NCBI RefSeq assembly: GCF_905147045.1
Contig: NC_065913.1
Span: 6,560,001-6,624,000 of the forward strand
DNA: 64,000 nucleotides
Reading direction: 5' to 3'
DNA from: Nymphalis io
Taxonomy: Eukaryota > Arthropoda > Insecta > Lepidoptera > Nymphalidae
Positions within the stretch are counted from its first letter, which is position 1. Each line of letters begins with the position of its first letter. This document shows positions 22,120-33,345 of the stretch, one piece after another. Both the position numbers and the translations under genes were made by a program. The notes under the pieces are model-generated. The model was not told where the DNA came from. It did no database searches and saw only the letters and a program-made list of their open reading frames with translations.

Positions 22120-22275
22120 ATTCCGCCCGAGGAAAAGGGGGTGTGTTCGATATCCTATGTCCTTTTCTTTACCAAAGACAACGTGTTTGCAAAATTCATG
22201 ATGTTTGGTTGAGTAGTTAAAACGTGAAAGCGTAACAAACAAATAAACTCACTTTCATATTTATAATATTAAATA
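22120..22275 (+). repeat. Dispersed repeat tail
   Basis: The end gagtagttaaaacgtgaaag, cgtaacaaacaaataaactc and tttataatatt is shared with 48815-48865 and, more loosely, 6802-6871 and 63680-63745. The parent element was not identified. Confidence 0.55.
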
Positions 22276-22461
22276 TGTATTTAAAAAAATATTATTTTTA
22301 GTAAGTAAATGAATAATATTAACTCTAATTCAATGTTTGATAATTAAACAAAATGGTGGCTGACATTTTCAAAACAATGCAAGTGGGTACTTGATTTCAA
22401 AATGGCATATACCTATATCACATATAATGATTAATGATAATAAAACTAAACCTTTACTTTA

Positions 22462-22464
<3 letters not shown>

Positions 22465-22524
<60 letters not shown>
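22465..22524. repeat. (TA)n microsatellite, about 30 units
   Basis: An uninterrupted ta dinucleotide array is visible from 22465 to about 22524. Such arrays are prone to length variation and assembly error. Confidence 0.95.
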
Positions 22525-22530
<6 letters not shown>

Positions 22531-25500
22531 GCACTTAACAAAAACTATTAATTAACTATATATAATTAATAAGTAAAAATAAATAAATTAAATTAATAAA
22601 GTATTTCACTTTCGATCTTATTAATATTATCGCAATGTTATATTGCTAATTAATTATTTCATGAGATTTGTGGTAACGTACAAGGGAACACTAATTGCTA
22701 AGCGTTGGTTTTACACGCGCATGATGTAGGCATAACATGCGACTTAAAACTTAACCTTCTGGGATTTGGCTTAGGTAGGTAAGGCTTAGGTTGTTAATAT
22801 CTCATAACGTCTATGATGCTTATAAATATAATATTTATTACAAAGAAATCATTATTAATATTAATAAAATACAATTAGGTAAATGTACGCATATAACTTA
22901 AAAATGCTAACTCCATTCTATAATGGCTTATTTGTAAATATGTTAACAACAAAATTTAAAAATAATTAGCACAGTTATTTACGAACATTGTTTTGTAACC
23001 AAATTATAACTAAACGCAGGCACAAAGAAACATTAAATATAAATAGTTTGATGATCTTTAAAAAAACACGTTGACACCGTAGGTATCGGTTTGATACAAA
23101 TAGGTATATAAAACCTACAAAACTAAATCTCGCAATTTTTCAATTAAAAAATACTGTCTTGTTTGAATGACCTCAGAATATTTAGAATTTAAAATTAGAA
23201 ATATCTTAAATAATGTAATTACGGTCCGAGATTTTTTTAAAAAGACTTTAAAACAAAGCAACAAAAAGACTCGTCAAACCGCAAGTGGCAATAAAATGGC
23301 CCCCAAGTGCTAAGAGGTATCATGGCGACTATTTAATAAACCCGCCAGCAGGCGCCACTTCAATCCAAGTAATTCAAACAAATGTTGCTCGATTATTAAA
23401 CTACAAGTGCTTTCGCGCCAATTTTCGTTTATGACATTTTTATTTTATTTTTTGAATTTTTATCGGTGCAAAGATATTAGTGTTTTATTCCATGTATGGG
23501 CAATAAATATTTAATATTTTTAAACGTTAAGTATATAAAAAGTAAGCCAGGTATTGGAGGAATTTTAAAGAGATGATAAATGTAGGTGTTTACCGCTGTT
23601 AATTATAAATTAAAATATGATATATTTTATTAGTTTTATTATTACAATTATGATACGATTGAAATATTAAAAAATGTGATTAATATTTAATTTAATTTAA
23701 TGAATGCATTCAAATGAGCAAATTACATAGGTACCTGGTAATGTTAGGTACATGCTTATTAGTGTTATGCAGTTAGTATGTTTATGTAGTGAATTTTTTT
23801 TTTCAGTTTAAAAACTATTATCATATTATTTATTATACTTATACTTCACAATACAAAGTATTATTGAATGATTGAATTACTTTATTTTTACCAAAAAGGA
23901 ATATTAATATCCGATTACATTTCCTTATTTTTTAAAAACTAGTTTTATAAAATTCAAAATATATATGAAATAACTTACAAATATTTAAAAATGTAAACTT
24001 AATAAATACATCAGCGTTCTTTTGATATCCAAAACCGAAAAGATTCTAAATATCAAATAGCACTCACCGCATCAATCGAAAACTCATAACCGTCAGATGT
24101 ATTAGGAAAATGAATAATAAATCCGTACCACAGACAATAGGGGCATTAGGCACCATAGACAAGAGCGAATCTACAGGGGGAGTAACAATCCCGTGCGTCA
24201 ACTCTATTATTTATGGATTCTTTAACATGTAAGGACCGTAGTACGAGGGGGAACAAATATCGGACATTTGGCTGAAGGAAGTGTTTCTTATGCCTCAGTG
24301 GGCATAGAGAGGGTTTTAACTTTTTTTTGAGACTTAGGGGCACAGGTTCATGTAATACTTTTTCAATTATCGTTGATATAAATTGTTGTGGTAATTGGAA
24401 AATATGTTATAATTTGTATAAAGTTTAGGTATTTTATAGTTTAAGACTATGTGTACAGGGACATTTTATTGTGTAATTTTACATAAGTGTTCGCCTGTGT
24501 TTTATTTTATTAACAGTTATCGTTATGTGTATTATATTAACTATATTAATTTAATTAATTTAATTAGTGACGCTAAATGAACCTTGGGTCCCATATATAA
24601 GATAACAAAATGACGGACAACTGCTATTTATCCAATAATAAGATATAAAATCTAACCTTTTATATAAGTTAATGATATAAATGAAAATCAGAGACAATCA
24701 GCGATCGTGTTATAGATCAAAGATGTAAATTCATGCGTTGATAAGGCAGTAAAACTTTTTGTTAAACATGGCGGGAAATCTAATAGAACGCTTCGCTGGC
24801 TGCGTTGGAATTTCTTTGAAATAATAAATTCAATTTTATCAACCCCTAACCATGAAGTTCTTTAAAAGTTTGCTCATATACAATTTTATTTTGTGTTAAA
24901 CATCTGATAAGTAGATCTGAAAATGGCAATAATTTATGCTACATTTAATAGGTATGTAAATTATATTAATTAGTTTTTCTTTATATTCGTGCTCAATGCG
25001 AAATTATATTAGTTAGCTAGATTATAAAATGATACCTTTTTGTATAATAGTAAGGATTACACTAAATAACCAAAAATATAAAAAAATATATCATAATTTA
25101 AATAATAATTAAAGTTCAAATTATGTTATTATATTCAGTAATTAAGTAGTGAAAATTATTGCTGTTATGTGTACGAACAATAGCAAAGAGGATCGAATTA
25201 AAAAGTATACATATATTAATTTTCGTTGGAATAAAAACGTAAACCACAGAAGTTTACGATTAATGGAATTGAATTGTTGTCGTTTCAAAACAGAAAAAAC
25301 TTAAATACTAAATTTGATTTTCATTGAAGTTCTCACAAAACTCATTTCAGCCTCAATTTCAGAACGAAATGTTTTCCAATACCGATGTTTTTTTAAAAAA
25401 AAAAAACTTTTCTTCGCGTTCTTATTTTAAATGAGCAAATGACGTTTCCGTGTAAGCGTAGGGAAGTGCCAATTCTGCTTGTTCGATAATTTTCGAGCGA

Positions 25501-28032
25501 TTTATCGAATTAAATCTAAGACACTTTGATGTGGGCATTCAATCCGATATTCGATTACACGGAACTCGACTTTTCAATTTACCATCCCTTTTATAAAGAA
25601 ATTATTGGTGTAAGCAAGGAACGAATTATATTTGCAATTTCATACGATTTATCGATTCGCGTTATTTAATTTAATGGACTAGGTAGTGATTTGGGCAACT
25701 TATTTTTTATTAAAATTTTATGATTGTTGTTGTTTTTTAAATAGTTTAAATAGTAGTTAATTATTGCAATTAGACGATGAAATTCAAATTTAACTTCGAC
25801 ACAGAATCAATATTTTTAATAATTAGTAAAAGTGAGTAGTCCGAGTGGTTGGTTTGGTTTTGGGTTGATTGTATATTCACAGGTCGTAGTTTAACACCTT
25901 GAGGTCTCAAATGCTTATATTGTAAATGACGTTTTTTTTTGTTGTGATGCTGCCCGGTAATAAACATGGAGTCACATTGACATAAAATTAAAGTAATTAA
26001 AACAAGATTCCCCAAAGGCACGGGCGTAGAAATACAGGACAAAAAAATATCCTTCAGTTCGTCTGTCAATGCATCTCCAATAATTAAATCTTAGATGTTA
26101 TGTCACTGTCAATATACCTACTGGCTCACACAACTTTATAATTAAATATGGCAATACAAAGATGTTATTTATCGAGACCAATTAAAGAGTGGGATTTCAG
26201 TCAATTTAATCAACTAATTATATAGATAAAAAAAAAACTATTCCCGTATTTAAGTAACAATTTATCAGCAATAAGCTATATCAATTACTATTTGTTGATA
26301 CTTAGTTCGGTCCACCGTGGGGGCCAAGCCTTAGATTCGTATGTTTTCGCGCCTGAGGCCGGCGATTAGCCGCCAATCCTCTTGATTTATTCGAATTTAG
26401 AACGCCGCCATTTTAGGTCACGTGTCTATTGCAAATAGGAGAACGGGAGACTGCGTCGCCATTGCTATAGGGGCTGTTTCAGTTTAAATGCGTTTTTTAA
26501 AAATTGGCAATAAATTATGTTTTAGGCAATAAATATGTTATTAATTATTGGCGTTTTGAAAATGTTATATATTAAGTAGAAGCAGAGCTGCAGTGTTTTT
26601 CTGTGTGCACTCACGTTGTATCTCAGTTGAGAAACGTTGAAAACCGACTTACGGTGATACGCTATTTTGATACCTTATGTTTAATAATTATTATAGTCAA
26701 TATCGCGTATCACTTGCTGACATTTTACGATTATTTTATGTGGATTATTGTTACAGCTATAACTACCTGTACTCAGCTATTTCCACGAGCCCCACGTAAA
26801 GTTACAAGAAACAGATAAGCTATGGTATATAATCCTAATAAATTAAAATTCCTTTTTCATTTACTTAAGTAAAGTAAGTAATAATAAAAGTGCTGTCTTC
26901 GTGATATTTTTAACTTTGTTCTATTCATATTAATTAACAATTGAAATTGCCTTATTGCCTTGTCCTGCTGCCTCTACTGGTGACAAGAGGGCTGGTTCGT
27001 TTTTGCCCAGAGGATCAGAATTTCGATTCAAAAGGGAAATGCAGCCAGCATTCCTCGCAGTCGTTATTTACACAGTAGCTATTTTTATTTTTATTTGCAC
27101 ATATTTTAAGTTTCGTGTATCAAAATGTATAAATAAATTATGAAATTTTGAATGTTGATGAATTTTGACTTCAATTTTATTGATTTGTATAGATTTCCGT
27201 GCGTTTTCCGATTTAAAAATAATTTTCTATTGCGTGTTGGAGGGTGACTAGCCAATTTTCTGACAACATTGATTTATGCTGGCAATCAATATTTAAATAT
27301 TAAAAATAAATTAAAAAAAGGATAAGCAACAAGTTCTCAAAAATAAAGTGAGACAGACACCATACGATCTAGTCATATAATATTTAATATTAAATGAACA
27401 AATAAGTATGGCACTCCCCATTAACTATATCTGTGTTAGTTACGTTGTTCAATTGTTTCATTGCCATGTGAAAGAAAGAAAAAAAAAAACAATAATACAT
27501 TAACTACAAAACTAAAAACATCACCCCATAAAAACGTTTCTAGAGAATCCGACACCGTAATTGGAGCACTCAATTTGCGCGCCACTTGCCGGCGCGTGCG
27601 CTACATTGTCTATGCTATCTGCTCTATAATCGAATGTTTTGTCTGTGGTACCCTTTAGAAAACAATTGTTAAAAATTCGTAACCGTTGATTGGTTAGACA
27701 AAGTGCTTCGTTTTCTTTTAAATAAGTCATATTTAAGTAAGTCATATTGTGAAGGAGTTTTGGAGCATCTTCCACCACACTGGTCCAGCGCGTGCACGAG
27801 GTGATAAACCATAAAAGTATAACAGACAGAATTACTTATTACTATATTATTGATAACTATAAATTCACAAACCGATGTAAATACATACACAAAAATGATT
27901 TTCTTATGATATTCTAATGATTGACGATGATGATGTACGCGATTGCAAAACCTTCATATATTTATAAATTTATATCCATCCATTAATATAAATTAATATT
28001 CATTTTGAGAGGTTTTATGACGATTTTAGGAA
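22525..28032. other. Intergenic stretch largely free of young SINEs
   Basis: No S1-S4 copy was found over about 5.5 kb. It contains lower-AT islands at 23270-23430, 25360-25680 and 26290-26490, and an unassigned segment at 24130-24330 with a 65-codon minus-strand frame of unknown meaning. Confidence 0.45.
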
Positions 28033-28129
28033 AATGGCGGGTGCTCAATGGATGCGACTAGCACAGGACCGGGAGAATTGGCGCGCCCGTGAGGAGGCCC
28101 ATGTCCAGCAGTGGATTAATATGAGCTGA
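28033..28129 (+). mobile_element. RTE-like LINE 3' fragment
   Basis: A short frame reads AQWMRLAQDRENWRAREEAH then VQQW and a stop. It is homologous to the last part of the 7820 copy (NWMRKAEDRELWRTLGEAYV). It is followed by repeats of atgtataaagtatagta. Confidence 0.75.
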
Positions 28130-29256
28130 ATATGATGTATAAAGTATAGTATAGTAGTGATGTATAAAGTATAGTATATATATATTATAAGTACTTTGTA
28201 TCAGAAGTCGAACACTCATCCCTTTCGTGGAATCTCATCATTCCGAGAAATTTGTTTTATAAATTAATTGTATAGATATCCAATTAATTATCTGTGACAA
28301 AACTATTATTATGCTCTAAAAATGAAGTCTTATGCTATATTATATAAAATATTTAAAATTTATTATTTTTACTTTTTTTGGTAATGAAGTGAAATTAGTA
28401 TAAGTAAACAATGACCGGGTTGATAGGTTAGTGATTAAATATGATACAAACGAAAACTAGAATCACTTATCATAATATAATTATTTAATTATGTATGATA
28501 TTCATGTTAAATCATATTTCTATAAACATTTCATAATTTAATATATTTAATAATGATGACCATTAAATTACGCGAAAACATAAATAATTAATTGTCACAA
28601 TTAATAATAAATTAAGCTTCGCTTTAATATTATTGAAATTTTAATTATTGTCGATAAATAAATAAAATATATAATGTGCAATATCCTTTGAAAAAATTTA
28701 ATTATTGAATTTTAATACTTGCTATATTAAAAAAAAAAATTAGTCATAAAGTCACAATTGTGTGCGTCTGTGTCGCAGATTATTAATTTAAATCTGCAGA
28801 TTTGTTTAATTTATTACAAGCGTTTATAATTAAATAAGTTAAATACTTTGGCTGAACACAAGTAAGTATGTGCCTCATTAAAAAAATAATTGTGCCCATA
28901 AAAATTGAGATCTTAGTAATGCTTTTATTTTTGCAAATCAATTTGAGGTGTTCTTTTATAGTAGTCTTATTTTTCATTGATAATATTGATTTATTAATTA
29001 TAAAATACACCGAAAACACATATTACTTCTTCCTTATCGTGTTTCGATAAGGGTTCGATAAAAGAGGGGGGAGATATAATTGGCAATTTGTATATTCCGG
29101 GATATATAACATTGAATAAGTTAATCTATTAACAATCAGAATTATATTAAAAACAATTTAATTATTTGTCTGTGACGTAATATAATTAAAATTGATAATT
29201 CACAAGTTGAAATCTTGGCAACAATTTCGAGTTTTATTCTAGTATAATTTTATAAC
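28130..29256. other. AT-rich intergenic DNA
   Basis: Nothing is recognised. Open frames at 28783-29050 are low-complexity and overlap on both strands, so they are not accepted as genes. Confidence 0.5.
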
Positions 29257-29395
29257 TAGCGATGTAAGGTATTGGTGATATAAGAAATAACCCTTTTATT
29301 TCTTATATCACCAATGTCTATGGGCGGTGGTGACCACCTACCATCATCTTTCCATTTGCTCGTCCGCCGGCCTATACCCTGCCTGTATATAAAAA
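29257..29395 (+). mobile_element. S1 SINE, 5'-truncated, with perfect hairpin
   Basis: It starts at the central gatgtaag segment and ends tgctcgtccgccggcctata. Its centre forms a perfect 20-base inverted repeat (29271-29290 and 29296-29315). A TA microsatellite follows. Confidence 0.72.
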
Positions 29396-29400
29396 AAGAT

Positions 29401-29419
29401 ATATATATATATATATATT
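29401..29419. repeat. (AT)n microsatellite
   Basis: An at array separates the S1 fragment ending near 29395 from the R1-like insertion at 29444. Confidence 0.9.
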
Positions 29420-29443
29420 ATAATCAGGAGGCGCCGGGTGGTG

Positions 29444-30202
29444 ACCCGATGGGAGGAGGACCTGGGGTCCCCCACGGCGGGCCTGGTGACAGTGGAGGCG
29501 GTACGTCCCCACTTGAGTCGCTGGGTCAAAAGAAAACGAGGCAAGCTCTCGTTCAGGCTGACGCAGGTGCTTACCGGACATGGCTGTTTCGGTAAGTATC
29601 TGCATGAGATAGCGCGGTCACCCTCCTGCCACGAGTGTGGTGCACCATTTGACACGGCGCATCACACCCTGACGGAGTGTGGGGGCCCCATAGGCATTCA
29701 CTGGCGGCGGTTGTTGGAGGAGATCTCTCCTTGCCGAGCATCATCGACGCGATGCTCGGAAGCGAGGGGTGCTGGTCGGAGATGGTCTCCTTCTACGATA
29801 GTGTGATGTCACAGAAGGAGGCTGCGGAGCGGGCGCGGGAAAAAGATGCCGCCGCAGACCCGATCCGCCGGAAAAGACCGGGGAGAAGAAAAAGGCGCTA
29901 TGCGCACCTTCTCCCCCCGCCACAATAGGTGCCGCCGGGACTAGGGGGGTTTCACAGTACCCTGGGAACCCTCCCTAGAGAATGGAGGCCCGCATAGGCG
30001 GGCCGGCCGTCAGAGCGCCACGGTAGCATGCGAAAGCGATCCCGTGGCGCTCCTCGTTAAGACGGAAAGGGTACCGCTGGTTTTTAGTGGGTATTCCGAT
30101 GTTCGGGGCGCACTCGGCGCCTTGGACACCGGCGAGTCCCACATACCCCCCCACTGTTCCCGTAAGGGAAACGCGTAATGCGTTTTTCCAGCGTTAAAAA
30201 AA
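29444..30202 (+). mobile_element. 5'-truncated copy of the R1-like element (C-terminus plus 3' UTR)
   Basis: The sequence parallels 50472-50920: it encodes the C-terminal Cys/His motif CHECGAPFDTAHHTLTEC, a basic tail ending near 29928, and the same 3' UTR ending in cgtttttccagcgtt and poly(A). The flanks at 29429-29443 and 30203-30217 match at 13 of 15 positions (aggcgccgggtggtg against aggcgccgtgtagtg), a plausible old target-site duplication. The copy retains coding sequence between the Cys/His motif and the 3' UTR that the 49016 copy has lost. Confidence 0.85.
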
Positions 30203-31842
30203 AGGCGCCGTGTAGTGAGTTGTGTGCAAAATTTCATTTTTATCGGTTGGAATATGGTTTAAAAATTAGTGACCAAATTAGACCCACACATCAACTCCCT
30301 GTGTCAAATGTCACTAAATATGAAGAATTTTGTTACATTCCTTAAACTTTTATGTATCGCTTATCTTATCTGTACAAAAACAGGCAAAAATAAATAAAGG
30401 CTGTCTCTAAAGCGAAGTCATTAATATTTAAGACATTGTATTATACTAATATTTCTTGTTTAAATATATTCGTTTATGGAGTCAAATTGTACACATTTAT
30501 ATAAGAAAAGTTTACTATAAAAATTGTTACGCATTTAAGAGACCTTTTTTTCTTTACGCTCAAAAAGACGCCAAAGAAGCGAAGACGTAAAGCCGGGACA
30601 GGGTTTTAAAAAAATAAAATTTTTCAAACGCAAAAAATATCAGATGGATTAAGAAGCACGCTCCATTGCCGATTATAATTTTGTCGGGAAGAATTCGTTA
30701 CTTTTTTACCTTTTCGCGATATATTTTTTTCATTTTTTAATCTGTGCCAGATGTTCGAAAAATACTGTTTAATTGGGACAACTATAGAAGGAGTTCGTAT
30801 AACCCTTGAAGGAATCGTTAGTTTCCTTTTTTATTGCAAAACAATATACATTAAATGTAATTCTTAAATCCATAGAACTAAAGACTATAATTGTTTGTAA
30901 AAGAGATACCATAAAAGAACCAGTAGTCCTTTAAACCAGTGGGGGGTAACTACTGAACATGATACGGCGTTTTCTTTTACTTTTTAATCTTCGAGCGGTT
31001 GTTACTTCTATTTACATTATAAGGAATTAGATTTTCTTTGTAAGTAAATACAATAAATATTGAGTCTTAATTCTAAAACAAAAACTTCATTGCTTTTTTA
31101 TATACCTAACAATGCCTATATAGTCTTAAGAGGTTGATGTATTAAAATATGTAAAATACTAGAAAGAAAAAATGTCTTTGATTTTATTTATATCAAACTA
31201 ATCTTACAATTATGTATCCTGTTTTTTAGAATGTAGGAAATCGGGAAGCGCATCCGTCGTAAAAAATCATTTAACTATTCGAAGCGTTCAATCCAAAAAG
31301 ACCCATGTCTAATCCAATTATAAAATGAAATAAATAATAAATAATCCAGATCTATAAAAACACAAAAGTGACCTTCCGATCGGGCAGGAAATGTAAAAAA
31401 TAATAATAATGTAACCCCATAATTCACAATTAAAAACGGCTACTGGTCATGGCCGAAAGTATACATAATAAATTTCAACCTTAAAAAGGTCTGGCTGAAA
31501 AGAGCAGGATACTGCTACAAAGGGACAGCGAGTAAAAAAAGAACAAGGTTGTTTATGGTTATTTCGCCGCCAACGCTCGGTGTTTAAATATAGAACTAAG
31601 TTGAAGATGCAATGGCCGCCACTTCAGAAGTCATATCTAGTAATGTAATGTGTATTTATATTTTTGTTACGAACCTGTGTACTTATTAGTTTTATAATAT
31701 TAACGTTTAAAATAGCTAAAACTAAATGTGGTTCATATTGACAAATATAATATCCACTTAATATACATGAATGAGAAAGTGTGTTTGTCACTTTGTTCTT
31801 TTCTTACGCAGTAATGAAGCAACGGATTGATTTTATATATAT
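30203..31842. other. Intergenic, no recognised feature
   Basis: This is moderately AT-rich without SINEs. More complex patches at 30560-30720 and 31430-31640 (tttcgccgccaacgctcggt) could be low-copy regulatory DNA, but there is no direct evidence. Confidence 0.4.
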
Positions 31843-32130
31843 TTTTTATATAGAATAGGAAGGCGGCCGAGCATATGGGCCAACTGATGATAAGGTCACC
31901 AACGCCCATACACATTGGCATTGTAAAAAATGTTAACCATCACTTACATCACCAATGCGCCACCAACCTTGGGAACTAAGATGTTATGTCCCTTGTGCCT
32001 GTAATTACACTGGCTCATTCACCCTTCAAATCGGAACACAACAATACCAAGTACTGCTGTTTTGCGCTAGAATATCTGACGAGTGGGTGGTACCTACCCA
32101 GACGAGCTTGCACAAAGCTCTACCACCAGT
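31843..32130 (-). mobile_element. S1 SINE, full-length
   Basis: Reverse orientation: poly(T), agaataggaaggcggccgag, to gctctaccaccagta. Confidence 0.87.
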
Positions 32131-32611
32131 AAAGCATTATTTATTATTGCATAACGCGGACTGAAAAATGTATTTTTTCCCGTAATAATGCACGTGATGA
32201 TTGTTTAAGCTGATATATACAAACGATATCATATGTCCGGTCTTTGAAGATTAGTTTTAATTAATCTGTGCCAATTGCGCCAGTTGTCACGGTACTATTG
32301 TTTAAGACAGCTACGGTCGTGTATACATTTTTTACCCTTTTTACAAGTCATGTTTTGGCGTAAAAGCTTATAAGACCATGAATTTCAATTGTTTTCTGAA
32401 AAACTATACTAATTAGTAGAGGATATAATTACATATAACCCTATACCAATCGAAGGAAGAATAAAGATAAACCAACATTTACATATTCCATGCGATATCT
32501 TTATTTATAATACAACAGTTTTCCACATAGCCACTTTAATTTTGCTTCCAAAGTTCCGATAATAACTTCACCGACATTCAAGAGGTCAATTGCTGCCAAT
32601 CCATAATGAAT

Positions 32612-33345
32612 GTGTCAGATTGGAGCTTCAGGCAACACTTTGTCTAACTAAGCCCGAAGCCTCCTACCTAATGTCGCCGGGCTGGAATCACCATGCAGGC
32701 GCTTATACCCCGGTGTACTGCGCTCCATGGCGCTATATAGTGCACCCATATGGGTGGACGCTCTCACTGCTCGTAATAGAGCTCTTCTTCAGAGACCGCA
32801 GAGAGTTATAGCGGTAAGAGCGGTACGAGGTTACCGTACGGTGTCGTGGACGGCGGCGACACTTCTTGTAAGCGATCCACCCTGGGAACTCCAGGCCGAG
32901 GTACTCGCGGAAGTGGACCCGGAACCGATGCACTTCCGCGAGTACTGGCTTCCAAGCCAGGGCCAATGGCGACCGTGCAGGATCAGCGGAGATGCGGCGA
33001 ATCAGGTGTGTAGCCCAACAAGCCCTGAATTGTAGATGGGAGGAGGACCTGGGATCTCCATCAGCAGGCCTTGTGACAGTGGAGGCGATCCGCCTCTACT
33101 TGAATCGCTGGGTAACAAGAAGGAGCGGCACACACTCACACAGGTGCTTACCGGACATGGCTGTTTCGGTAAGTACCTGCACGAGATAGCGAGGTCGGAG
33201 ATATCACGCTTCTGCCAAGAGTGTGGTGCGCCACTGGATACGGCACACCACACTTTGACAGAGTGTGCTGTGCCCCAGAGGCATACCCTGGTGGCGATAT
33301 ATAGCGGAGACCTTTCGCTGCTGAGCGTAATTAACGCCATGCTTT
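32612..33345 (+). mobile_element. R1-like element fragment lacking its 3' UTR
   Basis: Homology to the 49016 element starts near the RT thumb (ggagcttcaggca) and runs through the region encoding CQECGAPLDTAHHTLTEC. It stops inside the coding region near aacgccatgctttg. Frames are broken by several small indels. The absence of the 3' end is unusual for a 5'-truncated LINE and suggests a later deletion. Confidence 0.82.

Noticed and set aside
24146..24343. 65-codon minus-strand frame (PNVRYLFPLVLRSLHVKES)
   Set aside because: Composition is plausible but no domain is recognised and no exon neighbours exist. It may be repeat-derived, so it is left as unassigned.
29344..29655. Minus-strand 103-codon frame
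   Set aside because: It is antisense to the R1-like coding sequence, which has a recognisable Cys/His motif on the plus strand.
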